From Acidobacteriota bacterium (lineage in GTDB: Bacteria > Acidobacteriota > Terriglobia > Terriglobales > Acidobacteriaceae), in NCBI GenBank assembly GCA_003225615.1, contig QIAS01000260.1, positions 2,226-15,862 of the forward strand: a DNA stretch of 13,637 nucleotides, read 5' to 3'. Shown here piece after piece: positions 1 to 7,583 of this stretch. The notes below the pieces were generated by a model. It had not been told where the DNA came from. It searched no databases and worked only from the letters and a program-made list of their open reading frames with translations. Made by a program: the position numbers and the translations under genes. Within the stretch, counting starts at the first letter, position 1. The number at the start of each line of letters is the position of its first letter.

Positions 1-3000
1 TGCCCAGCGGATGGCTTCGGTGTAGATAGTCTGTATGTCGGAACGCTCCAGCAGGTGGTCCGCTCCCGGTTCGCTTTTGATTTCATCCAGCAGGCGCAGG
101 GCTTCGCGATACTGCCGGGTGTCACCCGAGGAATTTCCGGATAGGCGGAGTAGGGTCCCCAACAGGTAATGGATCCTGGCGCTCTGCATGCGCAGGCCCA
201 GCTTCTCGGTGTTTCCCAGGCTTTGCTCCAGTTGCTTCCGGGCGCGCGCATAGCTCTTGTTATTCACCATAGCCTGCGCCAGATAGATCGAGCATTCAAC
301 CGAGAGTTGTCGTTGGCCGAGGGCATTCGCCTGCTCCGACAGGCGGGCAAATTCGGTGCTCACAGCCGCGGAGTGTCCCTCTCCGAGCGTTGCTTTGGCC
401 AGATTGATCTTGGAAATGAGGACCACGTCTGGTTGATTGCCCTGCGAAGCTGCCCGTGACGCTTGCTCGTACATTGCTTTCGCGCCGGGCACGTTCGCGG
501 CATAGAAGAGCACGTCACCACGTGTGTTAAGGATGGTCGCCTGCAGCGAACTGTTCGTCAGCTCCCGCGCCAACTTCTCCGCTTCGTCCAGAGGCTTGCC
601 GGCTTCACTCCCTCTTCCAGCCTCCGCCAGGAACCTGGCTAAATCATTAAGAGACTGCGCCAGCTCAATACTGCGGTTACCTGCATCCCGAAGTGGTTTG
701 AGCGCGTCTTGCATGGCATTGATCGCGGCCCCATAGTGGCCTTGGCGCTCGAACAGAAATGCCATGCTGTGCGACAGTGAAGCCGTGCCCTGGTTATCGC
801 CGGCCTTCCTGTAGAGGTCCAGTGCTCTCATGAAATCTGACATGGCCGGCTCGTCCTGTCCCAGGTTGGCATAGGCTATTCCCCGGTTATGCAGAGTTTC
901 GGCGATCGCGCCCGGGACATTTAGTTTTTCCCGCAACTGCAATGCCTGCTCGAAATAGGTGAGAGCTTCCTGGTTGTCGGCACGACTGAGGTAAAGATTC
1001 CCGATGTTGTTTAAGCACAGGGCCTGATTGTTTTCATCACCTGAATCGCGCTGAATTTGCAGCGACTCCTTATACATCTTCAGGGCTTGCTCGTGCTGCC
1101 CCCGGTCCAAATATAGGTTGGCAATGTCGATCAGGGTATCGCCTGCTTCCTTCCTGGCCCCGATTTCACGTTCAATTTGGAGTCCGCGATTGTAGCTAGC
1201 CAGGGCCAAGTCAGACTTGCCCGTCAGGGCCTGCACTTGAGCGATACTGCCGAGCGCGGAAGCCATAGCGCGCTTCTGCCCGATCCTGGTGTTGATGTCC
1301 AGCGATTCCTGATAACTGCGCAGGGCTTCGTCGGGTTTGTTTAGCAGGCGATAAGCAATCCCCATCGCCAGCAGAATCAATCCCTTTTCTTCCTGGTTGT
1401 CTACCTGGATGGCGAGACTTAGGCCTTTGGTCAGCGGATCGAGCGCGGCTTGGGGGTTACCGCTCATGATCTCGACTGCACCCATTTGCCACAGCGCCCG
1501 GATGTTTTTGGGATCGGCTAGCAAAATCTTTGAGAACAGGGCACGAGCTTTATCGTAGTCGCCCTGATCTCGAAAGAGGCTACCCAGGGCGTACTGGACG
1601 TCAGAGTTATCGGGCTGGGTCTTGGACAAATTTTCGTACGCCTCAACAGCTTTGTTGTTGTCTTTGACGATGCGGGCATGCGTGGCTTGGATAACGTATT
1701 TCTCTGCCAGCGGCAGTTGCTGCGCCAGTTCCACTGCTTTGCGGGAAGCCTGTTCTGCATCATCGTCGTAGCCCAGCGCAGAGTCGGCGTCCGCTAAACG
1801 GGAATAGGCGAGAGCGAATTGCGAATCGGTTTTTATCGCAGCCTGGAAATCCTTAACTGCTTCTAGGTTCTTGCCCTCCCTCAGCAGTTGCAGCCCCAGG
1901 GTGTATTCGCGCAGCGCCGCGGGCGATTTTGAGTCGGGCTGGTACGACGCAGCCTTTAATTCTGAGAGGATGTCCGGAGATAGCGAAAGGTTCTGGCGGA
2001 TGGATTCGGCCAGTCGATCAACGGCCTCCGGGATATCCTTCTCACTGACACCTTCAATTTTCAGTGGCACACGGCGGTCATGTCTCAGGTCCAGGAGCGT
2101 GGCATCAATTCGAATCTGATCGTTTACCTTCGCATATTCTCCCCACAACAGAGTGTTGGACCTGCTGCTTTCGGCCATGTGACGCAGCGTCGCCTCATCG
2201 AAGCCGGCGTCGGTCGGTATGCGCAGATCGAGGAGAACTTGATGAACACGGTCCGGAGACAGGTTACGCAACCGGGAAGACTGTCCCACGTCCGTGGTGA
2301 GCATTTCCTCAAGACTGGGACCTAGCCAGTCCAGGCTGGCATCACCAGAGGCGTTGTGGAAGGGAAGAATAGCCAATGAAACAACCGGGGTGACCGGTCC
2401 CTGCTTCGCCGTGGGCGTGAAAAGTTGGTGCCGGAACAGCACGACTGCGATCGCCAGCACTATTACAGCCAGAATGCTTCCGACTACTATTGCCAGACTG
2501 CTTCCCAGCAGTGGTTGGGAAAGTGTTCGGGTCCAAATGTTCGATCGCCGCTCAATCTCTTCAGCCCTGGCCGTCGCAAACGGCCGGACCGCGACGTCTT
2601 TCCCTTCCCAGGCATTCAGATCAGCCACGATTTCGGACGCATGCTGATAGCGCAGATTGGGATCCCGCTCCAGGCACCTGCTCACCACGGTGCTCAGTGC
2701 CTGCGGAATAGAACTGTCTTCCTTCGACGCCACTGGCGCGGGTTCGTGCGTGCGCCGGACAAGGCTGGCTAGTGCGCTCTCAGCCCGATACGGCATCTTG
2801 CCGGTGAGCAGTTCGTAGAAAATCAGTCCGACGGCAAACAGGTCCGAGCGATGGTCCAGGGGCTTTCCCAGCGCTTGTTCCGGCGACATGTATTCAAGTG
2901 TTCCCACCATTGCGCCGGTCTGGGTCATGCCGACGCCTTCCACCGTCCGAGCCAGTCCGAAATCCATTACCAGCACGCGCCCGCCGGCGTCCCGCATAAT

Positions 3001-3621
3001 GTTTTGCGGTTTCAGATCGCGGTGAATCACGCCAACGCCGTGTGCCGCCTCCAGCGCCAGACACACCTGCCGCATGATTTCCACGGCCTCTTGCGGCGCA
3101 ACCTTCTGTTTCTCCCAGATTATGGAGCGAAGGTCTCGGCCTTCCACATACTCCATCGTGATGAACTTCACGCCATCGGCTTCCGCCAGATCGTGTATGC
3201 GGATCACGTTCTTATGCGTGACCTGGCGCGCGAGAATGAGTTCCTGCTTGAAGCGTCCTATAAGGGCGGGGTTGTTGGCCAGGTGAGGACGGATAACTTT
3301 GACAGCGACAATCTGATTCACTTCGCGATCTTTAGCTTTGTATACAGCCCCAATGCCACCTTGGCCGAGCAATGCAAGAATCTCGTAGCGCTGGCCTAAA
3401 ACGCTATGCTGCTGCAGAACGTCGGTCGCGGATTCTTCTGTGCTCCGTGGCACCATGATGACGCGAGCGGAGTCCGCGCCAATGTCTCCGGTCAGCATGG
3501 TGGGCGCTTCCGAAGCAGAAGTAGCATTGGAGGAGGATTTGTCACTGGGCGAAGGTCTTCCCGGCGTGTCTGCAGCGACCGTGACCTGGTCTTCTATCCG
3601 GCGTCGTTCGGGTTCCGACAT
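1..3621 (-). CDS. Ser/Thr protein kinase with TolB-like segment and TPR repeats (3' end off left edge)
   Basis: The frame is open for 1207 codons from an ATG at 3621 to the left edge, so the C-terminus lies outside the window. Residues about 78-340 form a Hanks-type (PknB-like) kinase domain. It has the glycine loop LGQGGMGAVY (from residue 85), the ATP lysine K108 in VAVKVI, catalytic HRDLKPQN (D202), DFG (D220) and the SPEQ motif in the activation segment. A single strongly hydrophobic helix spans about 373-395. Next comes a TolB/FlgO-like segment starting SLAILPFHNASGD (about 412-540), then a long TPR array from about 568 to the edge, with repeats such as LGSLFRDQGDYDKARALF. By analogy with one-pass receptor kinases, the kinase would be cytosolic and the TolB/TPR part outside the membrane; this topology is inferred. 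The first 75 residues are rich in Ser, Thr and Pro and probably disordered. The gene is divergent from the cupin gene. Target and ligand are unknown. Confidence 0.93.
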   Translation of the reverse strand, partial: MSEPERRRIEDQVTVAADTPGRPSPSDKSSSNATSASEAPTMLTGDIGADSARVIMVPRSTEESATDVLQQHSVLGQRYEILALLGQGGIGAVYKAKDREVNQIVAVKVIRPHLANNPALIGRFKQELILARQVTHKNVIRIHDLAEADGVKFITMEYVEGRDLRSIIWEKQKVAPQEAVEIMRQVCLALEAAHGVGVIHRDLKPQNIMRDAGGRVLVMDFGLARTVEGVGMTQTGAMVGTLEYMSPEQALGKPLDHRSDLFAVGLIFYELLTGKMPYRAESALASLVRRTHEPAPVASKEDSSIPQALSTVVSRCLERDPNLRYQHASEIVADLNAWEGKDVAVRPFATARAEEIERRSNIWTRTLSQPLLGSSLAIVVGSILAVIVLAIAVVLFRHQLFTPTAKQGPVTPVVSLAILPFHNASGDASLDWLGPSLEEMLTTDVGQSSRLRNLSPDRVHQVLLDLRIPTDAGFDEATLRHMAESSRSNTLLWGEYAKVNDQIRIDATLLDLRHDRRVPLKIEGVSEKDIPEAVDRLAESIRQNLSLSPDILSELKAASYQPDSKSPAALREYTLGLQLLREGKNLEAVKDFQAAIKTDSQFALAYSRLADADSALGYDDDAEQASRKAVELAQQLPLAEKYVIQATHARIVKDNNKAVEAYENLSKTQPDNSDVQYALGSLFRDQGDYDKARALFSKILLADPKNIRALWQMGAVEIMSGNPQAALDPLTKGLSLAIQVDNQEEKGLILLAMGIAYRLLNKPDEALRSYQESLDINTRIGQKRAMASALGSIAQVQALTGKSDLALASYNRGLQIEREIGARKEAGDTLIDIANLYLDRGQHEQALKMYKESLQIQRDSGDENNQALCLNNIGNLYLSRADNQEALTYFEQALQLREKLNVPGAIAETLHNRGIAYANLGQDEPAMSDFMRALDLYRKAGDNQGTASLSHSMAFLFERQGHYGAAINAMQDALKPLRDAGNRSIELAQSLNDLARFLAEAGRGSEAGKPLDEAEKLARELTNSSLQATILNTRGDVLFYAANVPGAKAMYEQASRAASQGNQPDVVLISKINLAKATLGEGHSAAVSTEFARLSEQANALGQRQLSVECSIYLAQAMVNNKSYARARKQLEQSLGNTEKLGLRMQSARIHYLLGTLLRLSGNSSGDTRQYREALRLLDEIKSEPGADHLLERSDIQTIYTEAIRWA

Positions 3622-3817
3622 GCTCCTCCCTCAATTCGGAAGAACGGGAAAGCGGTCGCGACTTGCGGCAAGGCACCTTGTAGGCGACATGGGCGACTGC
3701 GAGTGACCGAAGTATAACGCCAGGTAGTCATCCTGTCAGCGCTTTTGCCTCTTGAACATGCTGGAGAAACTGTCCGGCCCGCATATATCATTACCCCCCG
3801 AACATTTGGAGGATGAG
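3622..3817. other. Divergent intergenic region between kinase and cupin genes
   Basis: This 196-nt spacer separates two divergently read genes and should hold both promoters. I see no clear -35/-10 pair at normal spacing on either strand. A run of C at about 3793-3798 and the ribosome binding site of the cupin gene are the only evident features. The frame of the cupin gene is open back to 3752, but the strong Shine-Dalgarno at 3808 argues for the start at 3818. Confidence 0.4.
3808..3812 (+). promoter_or_regulatory. Ribosome binding site of the cupin gene
   Basis: GGAGG lies 5 nt before the ATG at 3818. It decides this start over the upstream in-frame ATG at 3752, because it makes the protein begin exactly at a signal peptide. 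Confidence 0.75.
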
Positions 3818-4254
3818 ATGAAACCAATGCTTTTTGTCGTTTTGCTGTGTGCCAGCATCCTGGCTGCGCTGCCTGCGCCCTCGACACAAAATGCATTTAG
3901 CCCGGATCAGGTTCAATTTGGCCCAGTCCCGCCATTTGTCCCGCCAGGCGCACAACTTGCCGTGCTGGAAGGCGACCCCACCGCGCCCAGTGGAGACTTC
4001 ACGGTTCGCCTGAAGATGCCCGACGGTTACAAGATCCCGCCGCATTGGCATCCCAAGCGTGAGAACGTGACCGTGATCTCCGGAAGACGACGGCAAGATG
4101 ATGACCTTCGGACCCGGCCAGCTTCGCCTACCTTGACCCCGACATGCATCATTACGCCATGGCCAGCGGCCCAGCAATAGTTCAGGTGCATGGAATGTCA
4201 CCGCTGCAATTCAATTATGTAAATCCCAGCGACGATCCGAGCAAGAAGAAGTAG
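3818..4254 (+). pseudogene. Secreted cupin-domain protein, broken by two frame changes
   Basis: Residues 1 to about 20 look like a signal peptide (MKPMLFVVLLCASILAALPA), so export is likely. A complete cupin motif 1 follows, G(X)5HXH(X)3E(X)6G: G70, H76, H78, E82, G89. Right after G89, near 4084-4090, the reading jumps to the +1 frame, which continues DDGKMMTFGPG. Near 4118-4119 it jumps again to a third frame, reading FAYLDPDMHHYAMASGP and ending PSDDPSKKK-stop at 4254. The second break is explained by one extra C in ggccagcttc (ggc agc ttc would read G-S-F). The first looks like a lost stretch of roughly 29 nt, judged from my memory of related cupins that have about ten more residues here. 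As written, the first frame stops at 4180 with a nonsense tail and lacks cupin motif 2. Substrate is unknown. The protein is either a recent pseudogene or a sequence error. Confidence 0.75.
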
Positions 4255-4345
4255 CGGGAACGAGAAGTAGTAATGTTGAGTAAGCCCGCGCAGCAATAGA
4301 ACGTCGGCAACGATGCAAGCTGCGAGTCAGGAGTGCGACGACTCC

Positions 4346-4429
4346 AGCCCCGAAGGGGCGGCATAGGAAAGCCCGGTACGTAAGTGCCGGGTTAACTATC
4401 CACATGACCGAGCCCCGCGAGGGGCGGCA
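4346..4429. repeat. Triple-hairpin intergenic repeat
   Basis: Three inverted repeats stand in a row. GCCCC-GAA-GGGGC is at 4347-4359. CCCGGTAC-GTAA-GTGCCGGG is at 4372-4391, an 8-bp stem with one T.G pair. GCCCC-GCGA-GGGGC is at 4412-4425. The outer two are nearly the same unit read in the same direction (AGCCCCG..A.GGGGCGGCA at 4346 and 4411), so the element is symmetric: A-B-A. It lies in a 287-nt gap between two plus-strand genes. It resembles dispersed REP-like intergenic elements that I associate with Acidobacteriota chromosomes. Function could be mRNA end protection or weak termination; this is inference. Confidence 0.65.
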
Positions 4430-4529
4430 CTCTGCGCGTTAAGAAACTCCCAGGTGGACTTTCCGCGCAACATTGACCGTCAGCCAATCCGCCCTACCAC
4501 ACCGCTCGATCCTGTTATCATGCAAGCCG

Positions 4530-4535
4530 AAGGAG
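4530..4535 (+). promoter_or_regulatory. Ribosome binding site of the ytfJ-like gene
   Basis: AAGGAG lies 6 nt before the ATG at 4542. This fixes the start there and not at the upstream in-frame codon at 4473. Confidence 0.75.
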
Positions 4536-4541
4536 TCGATT

Positions 4542-4889
4542 ATGGGCAGTCTGGCTCTACTGCAATCGCTGAAAGAAAGTGTCCTTTCCCAGGCCAACGT
4601 CAAGACCATTTATGGCGATCCGATTGAAACTCAAGGCAAGACTATCATTCCCGTAGCCAAGATTACGTACGGCTATGGCGCCGGCGCCGGCACTGGCGGG
4701 GTAGGCGATACCAGCGCGAAGGGCGAGGGTGGCGGCGGAGGCGGAGGCGTGCGCGCGGTCCCAGTTGGGGTTATCGAAGTCAGCGACCAGCCCACCCGCT
4801 TCGTTCCTATCAGCGACCGCAAGAAGCTTACTGGAGCTGTGTTGCTCGGACTCGCGTTGGGTATGTTGATGAGCCTAAGACGCAGATGA
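4542..4889 (+). CDS. YtfJ/GerW-family protein
   Basis: The 115-residue protein starts at the ATG with a good Shine-Dalgarno. The family pattern is clear: an N-terminal helix (SLALLQSLKESVLSQANVKTIYGDPIE), then TIIPVAKITYGYGAGAG, a glycine-rich stretch with seven consecutive glycines, and VRAVPVGVIEVSD. This matches the Spore_YtfJ (GerW) family, named from a Bacillus spore germination protein but common in non-sporulating bacteria. The C-terminus has a hydrophobic segment (about GAVLLGLALGMLMSL) followed by RRR, suggesting a short membrane anchor with a basic tail. No sporulation genes are nearby, so a spore role is not supported here. The gene is convergent with the radical SAM gene, 65 nt away. 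Confidence 0.82.
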   Translation: MGSLALLQSLKESVLSQANVKTIYGDPIETQGKTIIPVAKITYGYGAGAGTGGVGDTSAKGEGGGGGGGVRAVPVGVIEVSDQPTRFVPISDRKKLTGAVLLGLALGMLMSLRRR

Positions 4890-4954
4890 CAACACCGTTG
4901 CTTAGGGCTTTTATGGCGGATTAGAACGTCCCATCAAAAATCAACAATCAAGAA

Positions 4955-5962
4955 TCAGAACAAACTGAGTTGCTCTTCCGACTGTGTTGGATGGCTTCTG
5001 CGGCTATACCGTCCAAATTCATTGCCAAAACGGTACTTGGCCCGCAACCGCGCCATCAGCTGCGAAACCCGCTTGTGATAAGCCTGGGGCAGGAATGCCC
5101 GCGAATTGAATCGCTCGCGATAACTCTCGACCAGCTGCGGGAATTGCTTTTCGAGGAAGGGAAGAAACACGGCCGCCGAGCACGGTTTCAGGAACAGAGG
5201 ATTGGCATAAATATATTTCCCTCCCGCCTCGGCCGTCGACTTCACCAGCATCTCCAGATCGCGTGGCGAGTCGGTGATCCCGGGCACCACTGGAGCACAA
5301 ATCACCCCGGCGTTGAGTCCTGCCGCCGTCAGCTTGCGCAATGCCTCCAGTCGGAGATCAGGCCGCGGCGCTCGCGGTTCAAGGATTCGCGCCAGATCTG
5401 CATTCAGTGTGGTAACAGTAATATTCAGAAAAAGCTGGTTGTGCTCCGCTAGCCGCTGCAGGACGTCAATATCGCGCAGCATCAAGTTTGACTTGCTAAC
5501 GATCCCCACTTCCAGTCCGCGATGTCGCGCCAGTTCTTCCAGAATGGCTCGCGTGACTTCGTAACGGCGTTCGGCGGGCTGGTATGGATCGGTAGCGGTA
5601 CCAATCGCAATTTCTTCTCCGGTTTTCACATGCCGCAGTTCCTGCCGCAGCAGCTCCGCCGCATGTTCCTTCACATAGATTTTTCGTTCAAAGTCCACCC
5701 CATCCCGCATCTCCATGAACTCGTGCGTATATCGCGCATAGCAGTATTTGCAGGCAAACTCGCAGCCGCGATAGGGATTAATGGTCCAGGTAAACGGCAT
5801 TCGCGCACTGGTGCAACGATTCAGCAGAGACCGGACCGGCAGCGTGAAATATTCGACATCGTGCCCCTGGCGAAGCGACTCCCCATGCGCCGCCAAACGG
5901 GCAATGCCGACCAGCGGCTTTTCTTTCACTGGAGAGAGAAGGGGTAGGGAGGCCATGGACAT
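4955..5962 (-). CDS. SPL-like radical SAM protein (COG1533, Rv2578c-like)
   Basis: The gene is intact and encodes 335 residues. The radical SAM cluster motif CX3CX2C is at C67, C71 and C74 (GCEFACKYCYARYTH) and would bind a [4Fe-4S] cluster and S-adenosylmethionine. The following text, GTATDPYQPAERRYEVTR and later GVICAPVVPGITDSP, is typical of the group annotated as DNA repair photolyase or Rv2578c-like radical SAM protein. True spore photoproduct lyase is a distant relative; I see no reason to assign that activity, and the substrate is unknown. The start at 5962 has a weak AAGG 5 nt upstream; an alternative ATG two codons later (5956) cannot be excluded. It ends QSEEQLSLF. It stands alone on the minus strand, with the phosphatase gene upstream on the same strand about 150 nt away. 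Confidence 0.88.
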   Translation of the reverse strand: MSMASLPLLSPVKEKPLVGIARLAAHGESLRQGHDVEYFTLPVRSLLNRCTSARMPFTWTINPYRGCEFACKYCYARYTHEFMEMRDGVDFERKIYVKEHAAELLRQELRHVKTGEEIAIGTATDPYQPAERRYEVTRAILEELARHRGLEVGIVSKSNLMLRDIDVLQRLAEHNQLFLNITVTTLNADLARILEPRAPRPDLRLEALRKLTAAGLNAGVICAPVVPGITDSPRDLEMLVKSTAEAGGKYIYANPLFLKPCSAAVFLPFLEKQFPQLVESYRERFNSRAFLPQAYHKRVSQLMARLRAKYRFGNEFGRYSRRSHPTQSEEQLSLF

Positions 5963-6071
5963 ATTCGCCTTTTGTTCGCTATATCATAATTTGCCGTAGC
6001 GGGTCCGTCAAGCTGCCTGCTATAGGTTCCTCTGCTTCTGGGATACGCGCCTCGGGGCCTGCACTCCGCGT

Positions 6072-6086
6072 TCCTGAACGTCAGGA
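6072..6086 (-). terminator. Possible hairpin after the phosphatase gene
   Basis: TCCTGA-ACG-TCAGGA is a perfect 6-bp stem with a 3-nt loop, 24 nt beyond the stop of the minus-strand phosphatase gene. There is no T tract after it in that direction, so a terminator role is only possible. It may be chance. Confidence 0.3.
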
Positions 6087-6110
6087 GGCGTCAGATCTTC
6101 CCGCTGCGGA

Positions 6111-7374
6111 TCAGGAGCCGACGGTGATCATTTTCTCTACCTTACCGGTGGGTACAGCCAGGGCGGCAATAACAACGAGCGTGGCGTCGTCTTGCAGCTT
6201 CGAGTCGCAGAACTTTTTTACCTCGCCCAACAATTGAGCATTCATCTCAAAGGGCGCCTCGTACGCGACGCTCTTCACGATATTGACCAACCGCTCCTCG
6301 CCGCCGAACTCTTCGCCATCGAGCTTTGCGGCTTCTGTGATGCCGTCTGTGAACAGCAGCAACCGGTCTCCGGGTGCGAGTTGCACCACTGAATCCTGGT
6401 ACTGCCAATCGGGAAAAACTCCCAGCAACGCACCCCCGTTATCGAGCCGCTTCACCGCACCCGAGTTGTTGATCAGTATGGGCCGGGAATGCCCGGCGCT
6501 GGTGTACTGCAACCTCTGACGTTCTGCGTCGAGAACTCCATAGAACAGAGTCACAAATTTGCCGGATGGGATATTACTGCAGAGCACGGAATTGACCCGG
6601 TTGCACAACCACGAAGGGGTAGCCGATTTGGAGGCAAAGGCCCGCACGGTGGCCTGCACATTCGCCATCAGTAACGCGGCTGAGACACTCTTACCGACCA
6701 CATCGGCGATGCAAACTGCGAGTGTGCTTTCGCTAAGCTTGATGACATCGAAATAATCCCCTCCCACGATGCGTGCCGGTTCCCATGCGCCGGCAATCTC
6801 GAAACCTGCGATTTGCGGTATTTCCTTGGGCAGAAGCTGCTGCTGTATTTCCCGCGCGCGCTGCAATTCTTGATCCTGCAGTTCGCGTTGTGCCATTTCC
6901 GATTGCACGGTTCGTTGGAGCTCGCGATTGCGCTGCTCCAAACGACGTTTGGTAGTCAAGAACAGTCTGCAGCACAATCCCGACAATGAGGTTGGCGATG
7001 GCGGGAAATTTCCAGCTTGTCCGCTGATAATTCCAAAACAATCTCCACGGGGGGAAGACCTGGAAATGTCCGCCACCCGGCCGCGTGTCGATCCAGAAGA
7101 CAATCGTGGTCGCTAATACGACTGCCAAAGGTGTAATCGCCAGCAGTAGAGTCAAATACGTCGGCCACGGGAACTGGGCTCTGCGCTGTTGGCTGTAAAG
7201 AAATTCCAGCTGGTCTAGCAGGTACAACGTGACATTGCCCAGGCACAGCGAATAAATCAATGTGACGCTGACGGGTGAGGGTTGTCCTATTGCCCAGAAT
7301 ATCGCGTAGACGATGACCGCAACCACGATAAGCAGCTGCTGCCGCTCAATGAAGCGGAGCACCGCTGGCGACAT
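6111..7374 (-). pseudogene. Membrane-bound SpoIIE/PP2C-type phosphatase, frame-broken
   Basis: The ATG at 7374 opens a frame with four hydrophobic helices (residues about 14-30, 35-53, 72-95 and 123-139). It then turns into nonsense and stops at 6733. From about 6950 the coding sense continues one frame over: TTKRRLEQRNRELQRTV (coiled-coil linker), then REIQQQLLPKEIP and the SpoIIE domain. That domain has GGDYFDV, IADVVGKSVSAALLMA, FVTLFYGVLD, AGHSRP, DRLLLFTDGITEA and LQDDATLVV, with the expected metal-binding aspartates, ending at 6111. Removing one base between about 6945 and 6975 would give a single 420-residue protein of the known four-helix plus SpoIIE layout. Such enzymes dephosphorylate phospho-Ser/Thr proteins, often anti-sigma antagonists; the partner here is unknown. 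As written, it may yield a truncated membrane piece, and possibly a soluble phosphatase from an internal start. No strong Shine-Dalgarno precedes 7374. Confidence 0.82.
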
Positions 7375-7583
7375 GGCATAAGAGTTTCATATCTTGGACA
7401 ACGGATTCTACAGCTTCACCAAGAAACGTTCTGTGATGCAGGTTACACCTGTTTGCGTGGGTCATGATGACAACGCTTAGTTTCAACAACGTGCGAGGAC
7501 GGCTCACTTGCCGCGCCCCCGATGGGGTTGTAGCATGGAAGGTTTGAGGATTCATTTCTGAGCGTTCCATACAGGAGGCATTT
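7375..7583. other. Divergent intergenic region between phosphatase and aldehyde dehydrogenase
   Basis: This 209-nt spacer lies between divergently read genes and should hold both promoters. No convincing promoter pair, operator palindrome or riboswitch was seen. The only clear signal is the ribosome binding site of the downstream gene at 7573. Confidence 0.4.
7573..7578 (+). promoter_or_regulatory. Ribosome binding site of the aldehyde dehydrogenase gene
   Basis: AGGAGG lies 5 nt before the ATG at 7584. It is a near-perfect Shine-Dalgarno and fixes this start over the nearby ATG at 7599. Confidence 0.8.

Larger units (their letters stand above)
4255..4541. other. Non-coding gap around the triple-hairpin repeat
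   Basis: Between the end of the cupin remnant and the ytfJ-like gene I see no gene of its own. Apart from the hairpin repeat (4346-4429) and the ribosome binding site at 4530, nothing could be assigned. A promoter for the ytfJ-like gene is expected between 4430 and 4529, but no clear hexamers are visible. Confidence 0.4.

Noticed and set aside
2851..3399. 182-residue open frame on the plus strand
   Set aside because: It lies wholly antisense to the kinase catalytic domain, has no ribosome binding site and no family resemblance; GC-rich shadow frame.
4346..4429. CRISPR array or tRNA-like structure
   Set aside because: The repeats are only two, at 65-nt offset, with a hairpin between them and no spacers; no cloverleaf or anticodon arm can be drawn.
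4970..5947. Several plus-strand frames of 96-160 residues
   Set aside because: They overlap the radical SAM gene on the opposite strand, whose family motifs are unambiguous.
4955..5962. True spore photoproduct lyase (splB)
   Set aside because: Only the general COG1533 features are present; the specific assignment would need motifs I cannot confirm, and there is no spore context.
6928..6980. Programmed ribosomal frameshifting in the phosphatase gene
   Set aside because: No slippery heptamer with a downstream stem was seen, and other genes here have similar unexplained breaks, so a common cause is more likely.
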